Origin: Lampris incognitus
Taxonomy: Eukaryota > Chordata > Actinopteri > Lampriformes > Lampridae
Reading direction: 5' to 3'
DNA length: 64,000 nt
Assembly (NCBI RefSeq): GCF_029633865.1
Contig: NC_079224.1
Coordinates: forward strand, 19,061,126-19,125,125
The notes under the pieces are model-generated. The model was given only the letters and a program-made list of their open reading frames with translations. It did no database searches and was not told the origin of the DNA. The translations under genes and the position numbers were made by a program. The first letter of the stretch is position 1; each line of letters opens with the position of its first letter. Of this stretch, positions 1-33,720 are shown piece after piece.

Positions 1-189
1 ACACTGCCTCTGCTAGGGGTACAAGAAGATAGGGAAAATTACGAAAAAATGGGAGAAGAAACGGACAAAGATGGGGATGACCAAACAGTGGAAAGTAACA
101 TTACTTCAAGCTCGTTTGCAGTGACAGGATTTGGAGGACTTTATCACAGAGTTGGCACAGAAAAAGACAATAAAGAAGAACGTCTAAAG
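1..189 (+). CDS. 3' part of a coding exon cut by the window edge, gene unknown
   Basis: Frame 1 is open from the first base to 189 (63 codons) and is followed by a good donor, AAG|GTAAGA at 187-195. The peptide is acidic and lysine-rich, with a short hydrophobic/glycine stretch (SFAVTGFGGLYHRV) near its end. I do not recognise the family. The exon ends in phase 0. A strong acceptor (TGTTTTTGCAG) at 361-371 would continue the frame to a stop at 576-578 inside a LINE tail, so it may or may not be used. The upstream part of the gene lies outside the window. Confidence 0.45.
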
Positions 190-516
190 GTAAGAACCGT
201 TTGATTATGTTGTCAACAGTATTATCTGCTGTGGTTGTGTTTTGCTGTATATTTTGTGGATGAGTTTATTTGATATGCTGTTTGCATAACGTGTATTGCA
301 TCACTGTGTGTGATGCTGCTATATTGTATTGGTGTCAGTTTGTCAAGTTAATTATATGTTTGTTTTTGCAGTTCTGTGTGAAGTTGCCTAGCTCACTTAG
401 TGAGCCTTGTTTTGAAACCTGCATTCAGCTGTGCTGTGTGATTACCTTAGGATGGCATTGTTGTAAGCCTATTCCTAGTCAGTCACATTATTATGTATCA
501 GTAATAACTGGTGGAG

Positions 517-608
517 GAAGATGCAGAGGACAGGAAGAGATGGAAATGGATGACCCGCTGTGGCAACCCCTAACGTGAACAGCCGAAAGTAGTAGTAGTA
601 GTAGTAAC
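517..608 (+). mobile_element. 3' tail fragment of a non-LTR retrotransposon
   Basis: Short segment ending in a (GTA)n run. It is the reverse-complement counterpart of 63448-63570, where the same family is found with coding sequence. It is a 5'-truncated copy that retains only the tail. Confidence 0.6.
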
Positions 609-744
609 TGGTGTGCTGTCTGCTTGGGTGGTTTTCCATGAACACAAATATTGCCATAGTTAGAGTCATACACTGCCTTGAGATGATTTAATCCATTGTT
701 TCTTTGTCTTGTGATTTGTGAGTAAAATGGCAGTACTTGGTCTA

Positions 745-1665
745 TAGTGGAGAAAGACTAAACTTCAGGTTCACCATGACATTTACAAGGATAGACTGAA
801 TAAGTACAGCAAAGAAATTAAACAGGCCAGACAATCTTTCTTCTCCAAAATCATTAATGAAAATATTAACAGTAGTAAAGTGTTTTTCTCTGCTATTGAT
901 CAACTTATTAATCCGCCATTTCCAAACCCATCAGAGATGCTGTCCACTGAAAAATATGAGCAATTCGCTACATTCTTCAATAACAAAATGATTGCCATTA
1001 GACAGAACGTTAGTGCCTCGAGATCCAGTAATGAACCTACCTTCCAGTTCTCCAGAAATATCACTAGCACCATGTCTCACTTTGACCCTCTAGACCTTAA
1101 AAGTCTAGACAATATTGTTGGGCAACTCAGGTCCTCCACCAGCTGCTTCAATCTTCTCCCTACCACATTTTAAAAAAATGTTTTTAATTGTTTAGCACAT
1201 GATGTTTTAGAAATTATTAACTGCTCTCTTCAGGCAGGTATATTTCCTGCAGCACTTAAGACAACTGTCATCAAACCACTTCTGAAGAAGAGCAACCTTG
1301 ATGTGACAGTTATTGCCAGCTACAGGTCCATTTCCAACTTACCATTCCTCAGCAAAATACTTGAAAAAAACAGTTTATTCACAAGTTAATAACTATTTAA
1401 TATCAAACAACCTTCTAGCCATTTATCAATCAGGTTTTCGATCTCACCATAGCACAGAAACAGCACTTAGCAAAGTTGTGAATAATCTGCATATGAATAT
1501 GGATTCTAAAAAAATTATTTGTTCTTGTCTTCCTCGATCTCAGTGCTGCCTTCGACACTGTTGATTATGACATTTTGCTAGAGAGATTAGAAAAATAGGT
1601 CGGCTTCTCTGGCCCGGTTCTCAACTGGTTTAGGACATACCTACAGGACAGGCAGTTCTTTAACC
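745..1665 (+). mobile_element. Broken LINE fragment with reverse transcriptase N-terminal part (L2/CR1-like)
   Basis: Conceptual translation in several frames gives the linker and first RT blocks of a fish L2/Rex1-like LINE. Recognisable pieces are KTTVIKPLLKKSNLD, SYRSISNLPFLSKILEK, QSGFRSHHSTETAL and LSAAFDTVDYDILLERLE. Frameshifts (for example near 1370 and 1520) and stops break the frame, and the element stops abruptly near 1665, before the catalytic YxDD block. It is a dead copy truncated at both ends. The clade assignment is from memory of fish LINEs. Confidence 0.65.
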
Positions 1666-2483
1666 ATCCCTCGTGCTGAACTATATAGGCATACCTGCTC
1701 AGCTGGACTGGTTATTCAACCTTAGACCAATGGGTGTGTGATTATGGTCTGGTGGATTTGACATGCCAGCTCGACTGGAAGCTCAAAATAATTAAGGTGG
1801 GCTTTAATGGCTGGGGCAAGGGGTGGGCGTGGTGTGTGTATGTGGTTGGGGGTTAGTATGAGCTTTATTACCCAGGGGCCCCTAGGGGTACTAATCCAGC
1901 CTTGTATGGCATCTACTTGAGGGAGCAAAGTGAAAATGACAGGAGGAACTACCCAGTGGACAAGCTGGTGGGTCACATCTACTCTGGTGTGATTTGTCAG
2001 CAGAGCAAAGCTAATGCTCTTTTCAAGCCACCTGTTATCAATAAAAAAGTGACCATCATGTCCAAGCTCAAGGAGGTTTGGAATCAGGCAGTGAAGTTTT
2101 CTCTCAGGAAAGGCAAACTTGATGCCAAATAGAGGTTCAACAGTTAGTGAAGTTATTTCGTTAGTCAGTTAGACAAGTTATTTGATATTTTGACTCGCAA
2201 GTGTCAGATTACCAGTTGTGAGGCAGGAGGCTGTGAGTGTGAGGGCTGTGTGATCCAAGCCCACATTAACTGTTCCTGCAGCAGAGAGAAAAGGATTCCT
2301 TTGAAAGATCTTGCCTACATCAAGGGACAGAAAGAAAAGGTTGGAAGTAAAGGACCCCACCAAATGGGGGGCCCTGATCTGCCGGAGCACAAGAGACAGG
2401 TGAGGACATTGGAATGGCGGGGGATGGAAAAGAAGGCAGAGGAAAGGAGTAGCAGGGAGGAAAATGCTGCAACAGCAGAGAAG

Positions 2484-3307
2484 GCAGTCAGGAAGGATGA
2501 TGAGAGATTTTTGGCAGATGGTGATGAGGATCTGGAATTGGAGAGAAGTGGTGCTGAAGATGAGTTTGTCCCTGAAGTTGAGCTCTGACCCTGAGCCTGC
2601 AGCTTCAGCAAAGGTGCAGAAACACTATGATGAGATTCACAACATTGTCCTTCCTAGTGTAAGGTATGGCATAGGGCTGAGGCCAACTGCAGTGATAGCA
2701 ACTGCAGCTCTGATTGATGCAGAATCATCACAGAAGACAACACAAGTAAAGTGGTTGATAAGAACAAGGTCAAGAGAGCACAGGAGAAGTTGATGAAAGA
2801 GCTGGGGGAAGAGTTTAAGAAGTGCAGGGAGGAGGGGGGATCTCCTGCATCCTCTCTGATGGGCAGATTGACCTGACCAATGTGATGATGGAAGCGCAGT
2901 CAGGAAGGATGATGAGAGATTTTTGGCAGATGGTGATGAGGATCTGGAATTGGAGAGAAGTGGTGCTGAAGATGAGTTTGTCCCTGAAGTTGAGCTCTGA
3001 CCCTGAGCCTGCAGCTTCAGCAAAGGTACAGAAACACTATGATGAGATTCACAACATTGTCCTTCCTAGTGTAAGGTATGGCATAGGGCTGAGGCCAACT
3101 GCAGCGATAGCAACTGCAGCTCTGATTGATGCAGAATCATCACAGAAGACAACACAAGTAAAGTGGTTGATAAGAACAAGGTCAAGAGAGCACAGGAGAA
3201 GTTGATGAAAGAGCTGGGGGAAGAGTTTAAGAAGTGCAGGGAGGAGGGGGGTTCTCCTGCATCCTCTCTGATGGGCAGATTGACCTGACCAATGTGATGA
3301 TGGAAGC
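2484..3307 (+). repeat. Direct tandem duplication, 2 x 412 bp
   Basis: Unit 1 is 2484-2895 and unit 2 is 2896-3307, with exactly 412 bp offset at both ends. Only a few differences are visible, for example AAAGGTGCAG against AAAGGTACAG and CTGCAGTGAT against CTGCAGCGAT. The duplication lies inside the transposase-like pseudogene and repeats the same 100-odd codons. Confidence 0.9.
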
Positions 3308-3767
3308 TGAGGGCAGTGACCAATCTTTTCCTGCAAAGATCAAGGAAGAACATTATAGTGTTGCCAGTGATCCTGTCAGCTGCTATCTGTTCCACTTTGC
3401 CCCAGAAACAGAAACTAAAGAGGAGTCACATGTGGAGCAGATTGCAAAGGTCCTGTTTGCCTGGCTGAAAAAGAGGGGTTTTGATAAGACCTTGTGGGCC
3501 TTTGGAGGAGACTCAACAATTGTCAACACTGGTGTGAAAGCTGGAGTAATGCGTAAGCTGGAGCTGCACGTGGGGAGAAAGCTGTCTGGTTGGTGTGCAA
3601 CCTGCACACTGGTGAACTTCCCCTGCACTGTCTGTTTACCTTGATGGCCCTACTCTGTCAGACAACAAATTATCCGGGCCAATAGGAACGGTCCTTGATT
3701 CTGCTACAGACTTGGATGTCAATCCAAACTTCATCTGGATCTGCTGCCTGACAAGGTCATTCAAGAT

Positions 3768-3954
3768 TTTATATTTATCTGTTGTATTAACTTTTTATTG
3801 TCTACCCTGCTTTGTTTTGATTTTATGCTGTCTGATACAGTGCTGCTTGTTTTTTTGTTTTGTTTTGTTTTTTACTGTGTTCTGTAAGGTGTCCTTGAGT
3901 GCTCTGAAAGGTGCCCACAAATAAAATGCAATATTATTGCTGTTATTATTATTA
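3768..3954 (+). mobile_element. LINE/SINE 3' tail inserted in the pseudogene
   Basis: T-rich segment ending in TGCCCACAAATAAAATGC followed by a TTATTATT tail, the usual end of a fish retroposon. It splits a reading frame that reads LPDKVIQD before it and LSTDQHYGYKI after it once removed. A short direct repeat (AAGAT) sits at both borders and fits a target-site duplication. Confidence 0.6.
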
Positions 3955-4995
3955 AGATCTCTCAACTGATCAACACTATGGCTATAAAATTGTCTGTGCA
4001 GTCAGGGATGGAGTGCTTCATGCAAGGCTGGCTCTGTTGGAGATTGGACCAGTAAACCACAGCTGCTGGCTCCCCACAGCAAACAGACTTCTCAGGCCCT
4101 GTGTGTCAAAGCACAAACTTAAAGGAAAGAACCTGAAGAATTTGCAGTTCATTGTGGAATTCATCACTGGAGTGCATTATCCATGTTGGTTCAACGTGAA
4201 GGTCAAGCACTCCTGGATCGAAGGGCCTAGGCACATCCGGTTTGAGCTGGACTGCCTCAAGTCCCAGAGGAAGGAGCTGCTGGATCTTGTGATGCCGACA
4301 GTGACAAGACCTGCTTGGTTATACCCACAATGAAGCCATCCTCCAAGCACTGCTGTGCTCTGAGGATCAGAACGAGAGGATTGAGGGGGTGGAGAGAATC
4401 CTGGCCATCAGGGGAGAGCGGACCCCAGACACTCAGCTGGGGGACTCCTCTGTCAGGGCCAGAAGGATGTCTGACATCAATTGTGATGCTTCCAGCATTA
4501 GTGACTTGATCAGCTGGTCAGAAGGTGTGTCAAAGCCACCTCTCAGCTGCTCCCTAAGCACCTCTGAGGAGAAGAACTTCCCCAACACCCTCATGGAGGT
4601 GCTCAACTGGCCTTGCCACACACAAAGCATTTAGAGGGTTGTTAAAATTGTGACTGAGGCTTCTGCTAAGAACTTCTCACGGGAGGGATCAGGGCTCAGG
4701 AGACCAGCAGGAGGCTGATGTCCAAGAATGACTCAAAGCAGGACTTGTGCAACCTGGCAAAGTTCAAGAAGTCAGGAGGTTGAACTTTGTAATTGTATCA
4801 AGTGATATACATGCAGTTCACCTGTTAATAAATGTGTAAATTTGATTTGGCAATATAAATGATTTCCCTTCTATCTTTTAATATCTTATGAAGGGGTTTG
4901 AAAGGGTGACATTGGCAATTGAGAAATGATATAGGTTAGAGTTATCCAAAAAAATAAACTCATATTTGAATTCCCCATAAAAAAAACTAAAAAAT

Positions 4996-4996
<1 letters not shown>

Positions 4997-5086
<90 letters not shown>

Positions 5087-5195
5087 AGGATTTCCTTCAT
5101 GTTGGCACCTGAATATGACCCACCCTATTAGGACTCAAACCCAGGACCTTCTAGCTATGAGGCAACAGTGCTAATCACTGGGCCACCATGCCAGG
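4997..5195 (+). repeat. (CA)n microsatellite plus linked dispersed-repeat tail
   Basis: (CA)n runs from about 4997 to 5083. It is followed by a segment containing TCAAACCCAGGACCTTCTAG and GGCAACAGTGCTAATCACTG. The same arrangement, a CA tract then this tail, recurs at 51780-52025, so it is a mobile composite and not a simple locus-specific microsatellite. Confidence 0.8.
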
Positions 5196-5726
5196 TATCC
5201 CTAATACTTGACAATGCGGCTGTGCAGTTGTGACAGAAATTCACATTTACTATACAGAGGCTATAGTATGAAATTAGGAGTCTGAAATTGAAGGATGCAG
5301 CACAGAGAGTAGAGTCTGTTTATCAGAACAAAGCATGTGGAGGAAAGTTCAGTTTCAAATTAGCTTCAGGTTCAATTGCGTTTATTGATCAGTGCCATAC
5401 CAAGAAACATTTTTTTTAAAAATCAGAGCATATGAATTAATTTCCTTGAACATGTACAGATATTTTTAAAAGCAAACCACATTAACCTGTTTAATTGCTC
5501 ATATTCCATAACCATGCATTTGTCTTATTATTCATAGTCACTAATCCAAAAACACCACGAAATATGTTCTTTACTGTATCTATTGAATATTTAGCTCTTT
5601 TTTTTTTGATTGATGTTATTAACTTGTGAGGAAAATCAGATGTTGACTGAAAAAAAAACACAAAAAAAAACAACAGCAACTGATTGTGTAGCTTGTTTCA
5701 TATCGGCACCTGCAAATAACACTTAA

Positions 5727-6107
5727 TAAACTTAGCACAAAAAGTAAGGAAATTTGCATTTGGTAGATTATTTCTTTGTTGTAACAATGCTTCTTGGCAA
5801 TAAATCTGATATCAGGCACCTGATTGTCAGCACCTGGGGTACCAGAAGCTCAAAACAAGAGTCAATGGCAGCAGCAAAATAAGCTGTTTGGCATTGGCAG
5901 AGGAGATTTGGCAAATTTTTCATTGGCGCAACCCACATACTCAGCTCTGTTGCTCATCCCACAAATGCATGTTCCTTACAAATGTGGCACCATTTAAAAG
6001 GGAAATAAACAGGCTTTCCAATGGTATAAGATTTATTGCCAAGAAGCATTGTTACAACAAAGAAATAATCTACCAAACACAAATTTCCTTACTTTTTGTG
6101 CCAAGTA
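5727..6107. mobile_element. MITE with about 75-bp inverted ends
   Basis: 5734-5808 and 6028-6102 are near-perfect inverted copies of one another. Both contain the block AGCATTGTTACAACAAAG or its complement and GCACAAAAAGTAAGG or its complement. About 220 bp of non-coding sequence separates them. Long terminal inverted repeats with no gene fit a non-autonomous DNA transposon. The outer border is directly followed by the Tc1 element at 6110. Confidence 0.7.
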
Positions 6108-6109
6108 TA

Positions 6110-7337
6110 TACACTCACTGGCCACTTTATTAGGTACACCTTGCTAGTACCGGGTTGGACCCCCTTTTGCCTTCAGAACTGCCTTAATCCTTCGTGGCAT
6201 AGATTCAACAAGGTACTGGAAACATTCCTCAGAGAGTTTGGTCCATATTGACATGATAGCATCACGCAGTTGCTGCAGATTTGTCGGCTGCACACCAATG
6301 ATGCGAATCTCCCGGTCCACCACATCCCAAAGGTGCTCTATTGGATTGAGATCTGGTGACTGCGGAGGCCATTTGAGTACAGTGAACTCATTGTCATGTT
6401 CAAGAAACCAGACTGAGATGATTCGAGCTTTATGACATGGCACGTTATCCTGCTGGAAGTAGCCATCAGAAGATGGGAACACTGTGGTCATAAAGGGATG
6501 GACATGGTCAGCAACAATACTCAGGTAGGCTGTGGCGTTGACACGATGCTCAAGTGGTACTAAGGGGCCCAAAGTGTGCCAAGAAAATATCTCCCACACC
6601 ATTACACCACCACCACCACCAGCCTGAACCGTTGATACAAGGCAGGATGGATCCATGCTTTCATGTAGTTGACGCCAAATTCTGACCCTACCATCCGAAT
6701 GTCGCAGCAGAAATCGAGACTCATCAGACCAGGCAACGTTTTTCCAATCTTCTAGTGTCCAATTTTGGTGAGCCTGTGCGAATTGTAGCCTCAGTTTCCT
6801 GTTCTTAGCTGACAGGAGTGGCACCCGGTGTGGTCCTTCTGCTGCTGTAGCCCATCTGCCTCAAGGTTCGACGTGTTGTGCGTTCAGAGATGCTCTTCTG
6901 CATACCTCGGTTGTAATGAGTGGTTATTTGAGTTACTGTTGCCTTTCTATCAGCTCGAACCAGTCTGGCCATTCTCCTCTGACCTCTGGCATCAACAAGG
7001 CATTTTCGCCCACAGAACTGCCGCTCACTGGATATTTTCTCTTTTTCGGACCATTCTCTGTAAACCCTAGAGATGGTTGTGCGTGAAAATCTCAGTAGAT
7101 CAGCAGTTTCTGAAATACTCAGACCAGCCCGTCTGGCACCAACAACCATGCCACGTTCAAAGTCACTTAAACCACCTTTCTTCCCCATTCTGATGCTCGG
7201 TTTGAACTGCAGCAGATCGTCTTGACCATGTCTACATGCCTAAATGCATTGAGTTGCTGCCATGTGATTGGCTGATTAGAAATTTGCGTTAACGAGCAGT
7301 TGGACAGGTGTGCCTAATAAAGTGGCCGGTGAGTGTA
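6110..7337 (-). mobile_element. Tc1/mariner element, copy 1, frameshifted transposase
   Basis: The ends are inverted (TACACTCACTGGCCACTTTA and its complement) and flanked by TA on both sides (6108-6109, 7338-7339). The transposase is read on the minus strand in two overlapping pieces, 7188-6805 and 6824-6144. The first holds the HTH DNA-binding part (LSISETADLL, SRTTISRVYREW). The second holds the DDE catalytic part, with WSDESRF, QQDNVPCHKA and PDLNPIEHLWD, spaced as expected for a DD34E enzyme. One extra base near 6830, compared with the copy at 45418-46641, breaks the frame. The gene is inactive as it stands. Confidence 0.9.
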
Positions 7338-7564
7338 TATCCGTGTGTGTCTCCTTCAGTGGTTTCAGGAATGGGTTGATTTTGAACATGCTTTCCTAGA
7401 GAAAAAAAAAATCATCTAGGTGGTTGATTCTTTGACACTTGTATATTTAGTTAGTGAAACAAAAAGTGATTTAAAATAGAAAACATCCTATTATTCGTCA
7501 TACTTGTGTAACACACATGCTTACATCAAATATTACATGTGGTTTTCTGTTAAGTGTGTTGTAT

Positions 7565-7568
<4 letters not shown>

Positions 7569-7609
<41 letters not shown>
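7569..7609. repeat. (CA)n microsatellite in the xirp1-LIM 3' UTR
   Basis: About 20 CA units. On the minus strand it reads (GT)n and starts about 8 nt after the stop codon of the LIM-form terminal exon. Confidence 0.9.
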
Positions 7610-7614
<5 letters not shown>

Positions 7615-7617
7615 GTA

Positions 7618-29875
<22,258 letters not shown>

Positions 29876-30368
29876 GGTTCGTGCCTGCGTGGCAATCACT
29901 TGAACAGCATCTAAATTTTGGAGTTCACAGGAAAGTGTGACAAAAAATGTAACATTGTTTAATTTAGACTGTGTATGAAAATATTTGTGTTACTATGCAG
30001 CAGTTTGGGACACAGTCTGTCTGTCATATGACCCTGTTAATGTTTACAAGTCCTTGTGCTTTGGTAATAAACTAAACACCGCAGCACAGAAAATGTGTAT
30101 AATAAGCTAGATAATGTATTGAATAACGTTGATTGTAGCAAGTGTGCACTTTGTTGTCACATTCTCCTTCATTGCCCTTATGCGATAAGTTCTCATTATC
30201 AAAACATCTCCCCAAACTTAATCTGGAAGATCAGGCTTTTGCAGGTGAATCACAGCCATTTAAACATCCCACAGGTGCAAGCTACACTACAGGCACAGCG
30301 TGCTGATTTCAGTTCAAGTTTATGCCATTTTTTACATCAAAATATATTAAACTCCATACCTGAGAGAA

Positions 30369-30420
30369 GAAGAGGTCGCCCTGTGCATTCCCGTCTTCAC
30401 TGTTGACTTGTGATTAAAGA
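30369..30420 (-). other. Candidate upstream exon with donor
   Basis: The minus strand reads ...TCTTCTTCTCTCAG|GTATGG (exon end near 30362). No frame connects in phase with the exon at 29910, so if used it is 5' UTR. Weak evidence. Confidence 0.2.
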
Positions 30421-30780
30421 GCATTTCTCACAAGACACAGCACTTCTCAGGGGCCAAAGTCCTTTCTAGCACCCTGTAATTCAAGACTCCCGGATGTCTG
30501 ATACCCGTCTAGTTATTACCCACGAAACCTCTGATACCGTATGAAACTTCCAACTTGCAATCTTGCATCTTTTCATTGCAGTGGGTACAAAGCTGCAACA
30601 CCTCTGTGCTCCCAAACCTAACTGACGATCCCACATAAGCTGTCCCTTATTTCTACCCTTGTGTGTGTGCGTGTGCGTGTTTGTGTCAGTATCCATCTGA
30701 TAAAGGAACAGTAATCACTGTATGATTATATCAACACTAATGACAGTCAAAAATGTGTGTAACAAATTGGCATCACGAAT

Positions 30781-30856
<76 letters not shown>

Positions 30857-32417
30857 TCCATGGCAGCTGGCCCAGTCAAACGTCCACGTTTAGATGCTCG
30901 GCATATCCCTGCTGTTACTGAACCTCATACCATGGCAACACCGCAGCAGCAGCATTATTTTATCCACACTCTACATAGCCACTTTAGTCCAACAAATGTC
31001 ACATTCATGCACATCACACAACGCTGTACCACGGCATTATGCTTTAATGGGCTTTAACGGTTACCCTATGTAGCTCCTGTCCACTGAAACGTCGCTGGAT
31101 AAACTTTGGAAACGAGGCTTTCCGTTTGTAAACGGAACGTAACGCCGCGTCAGCTTTGGCCTCCGGCGCTCTGACGGTGTCCTGTACAGAACGTGACACA
31201 TTAACTTGCAGCGGCTGACCTCACTTTTACAATGCGTGGGATCTTTTACGACGCGCGGATTATAGTTTTATCCCCCAATGGTAAAATGAGACTTGTGTGC
31301 TGCACAATTTCCTGTCTGCATTGCCTTTTTTTTGTGATGTCGTTGAGTTTGTTCCTTTATCTTTTCTCGCGATTAACCTTAGTGACAACTGACCAAGAAG
31401 TGTGACACCCTGCAGTGGAGAAACAATACGGTACTATTCAGTCGCGCCGATCGAGAGGCTGGCTATTGTTCTGGTCGTTGAACTCCAATGGCCAGCAGAG
31501 GGCGGTAGAGTCACATAATCGCCCCCCCACCCGTCACAAAAACAACAAGCACACTATTCTGCTTGCAAACTACTATTGCTTGTTGGGAAAACACACACCG
31601 CGTTTGTTAGGAAACCACTGGGTCAGGGCGAATGTTTTTTTATGGTAGCTTTCCACAAGCTTACAAATCACTGGCTTGCTTTATTTCGTGTCAGCACATA
31701 ATTACATGTGTTTTTTAAAAAGTTGGAAAGCAAGTGTTCCCAGGGTGCTAGTCAGTGCCAAGCTACTCAGACGTTTGGTGCAAATAAGTCACTGTTTTGC
31801 TTTGTTAGGTAATTCACTCTTGCAAGTAGCGGTGGAATGAGGCACTGCTTCTGTTCTGCAGTTCAGTTTCCGGTCTTCCTCGCACATGTTTTGCCACTTT
31901 CAAGGGAGCACTGGATACAACAGGCTGAGAGGGAGAGAGAGAGGGAGGGAGGGAGGGGGACACAATCACCAGAGAGAACAGTCAGTACTGGACTGAAAAG
32001 TTGAGAAGAGAGCAGTCCTCTTTACGCTGCATGCCTCAGCAGTGGCTCACATGGAGCTGCATGTGACAGCCAGCAGGAACAGTAGAGCTCACTGTGCTGA
32101 ACCGCAGCCGGCACAGATACTCCTGCTGCAGGGCCGCCAAGTACTGCACACAGATCACAACAACAAGACAGTTGATGAATACAAATGCTATTTATAGAAA
32201 TACAGAAATGCTATAGTAAACGTGCACTCTTCCTTCTATTAACTTCTTTTTGAAATTTCAGCCAATGACAAAAGTGTGTGTATGTGTGTGGGGGGGGGGC
32301 TGCAAAATAACAATGTTCAAAAGTGGAAACTAGGCCTATGCCATCCTCCTGCAAAATGCATTATGCATTGTGAAACAGCCATCCCCATGTATAGTGTAAA
32401 CATAAAGGGATCATATA
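30420..32417. other. Intergenic, no gene seen
   Basis: Contains the (GA)n tract and a CpG-richer patch at about 31080-31260 that could be a promoter. There is a short purine-rich run near 31930. No supported exon. Confidence 0.5.
30784..30854. repeat. (GA)n microsatellite
   Basis: About 35 GA units, uninterrupted. Confidence 0.95.
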
Positions 32418-33613
32418 TACACTACCGTTCAAAGGTTTGGGATCACCCTAACAATTTTGTGTTTTCCATGAAAAGTTACACTTATTCACCACCATATGTT
32501 GTGAAATGAATAGAAAATAGAGTCAAGACATTGACAAGGTTAGAAATAATGATTTGTATTTGAAATAAGATTTTTTTTACATCAAACTTTGCTTTCGTCA
32601 AAGAATCCTCCATTTGCAGCAATTACAGCATTGCAGACCTTTGGCATTCTAGCTGTTAATTTGTTGAGGTAATCTGGAGAAATTGCACCCCACGCTTCCA
32701 GAAGCAGCTCCCACAAGTTGGATTGGTTGGATGGGCACTTCTTTGAGCAGATTGAGTTTCTGGAGCATCACATTTGTGGGGTCAATTAAACGCTCAAAAT
32801 GGCCAGAAAAAGAGAACTTTCATCTGAAACTCGACAGTCTATTCTTGTTCTTAGAAATGAAGGCTATTCCATGCGAGAAATTGCTAAGAAATTGAAGATT
32901 TCCTACACCGGTGTGTACTACTCCCTTCAGAGGACAGCACAAACAGGCTCTAACCAGAGTAGAAAAAGAAGTGGGAGGCCGCGTTGCGCAACTGAGCAAG
33001 AAGATAAGTACATTAGAGTCTCTAGTTTGAGAAACAGACGCCTCACAGGTCCCCAACTGGCATCTTCATTAAATAGTACCTGTTAGAGCCTGTTTGTGCT
33101 GTCCTCTGAAGGGAGTAGTACACACCGGTGTAGGAAATCTTCAATTTCTTAGCAATTTCTCGCATGGAATAGCCTTCATTTCTAAGAACAAGAATAGACT
33201 GTCGAGTTTCAGATGAAAGTTCTCTTTTTCTGGCCATTTTGAGCGTTTAATTGACCCCACAAATGTGATGCTCCAGAAACTCAATCTGCTCAAAGAAGTG
33301 CCCATCCAACCAATCCAACTTGTGGGAGCTGCTTCTGGAAGCGTGGGGTGCAATTTCTCCAGATTACCTCAACAAATTAACAGCTAGAATGCCAAAGGTC
33401 TGCAATGCTGTAATTGCTGCAAATGGAGGATTCTTTGACGAAAGCAAAGTTTGATGTAAAAAAAATCTTATTTCAAATACAAATCATTATTTCTAACCTT
33501 GTCAATGTCTTGACTCTATTTTCTATTCATTTCACAACATATGGTGGTGAATAAGTGTGACTTTTCATGGAAAACACGAAATTGTTTGGGTGATCCCAAA
33601 CTTTTGAACGGTA

Positions 33614-33618
<5 letters not shown>
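32418..33618. mobile_element. 1.2-kb palindromic Tc1 derivative
   Basis: Left arm 32418-32954 and right arm 33082-33618 are inverted copies of 537 bp with no net indel between them; a 127-bp centre separates them. Each arm starts TACACTACCGTTCAAA and contains the 5' part of a Tc1-like transposase. The + strand copy opens at 32799 and the minus copy at 33237, both with MARKRELSSETRQ and the HTH MREIAKKLKISYTGV. The catalytic half is absent. TA-rich sequence flanks both ends. Confidence 0.9.
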
Positions 33619-33687
<69 letters not shown>

Positions 33688-33720
33688 GTATATATATATG
33701 TATATGTATATATATATATA
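33617..33720. repeat. (TA)n microsatellite
   Basis: TA repeats with a few TG/TA variants, growing out of the TA target site at the right end of the palindromic element. Confidence 0.95.

Larger units (their letters stand above)
1890..4790 (+). pseudogene. Decayed transposase-like (RNase H fold-like) repeat gene, with internal duplication and insertion
   Basis: Scattered frames on the + strand add up to one old protein. The 1902-2130 piece ends KFSLRKGKLDAK. The 2190-2588 piece has a cysteine-rich block (CEAGGCECEGC) and a charged helix. The 3300-3640 piece carries AFGGDSTIVNTGVKAGV, which resembles the first catalytic Asp region of a DDE/DEDD transposase. The 3950-4630 piece continues with HARLALLEIGPVNHSCW and an acidic C terminus. 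The frame is broken by a 412-bp duplication, an insertion at about 3768-3954 and several indels. I recognise this as a multicopy aquatic-animal repeat protein but cannot give it a family name. Confidence 0.5.

Noticed and set aside
4878-5083. Cysteine-valine repeat frames
   Set aside because: Translation of (CA)n; the same holds at 29000-29226, 51558-51878 and 43530-43832.
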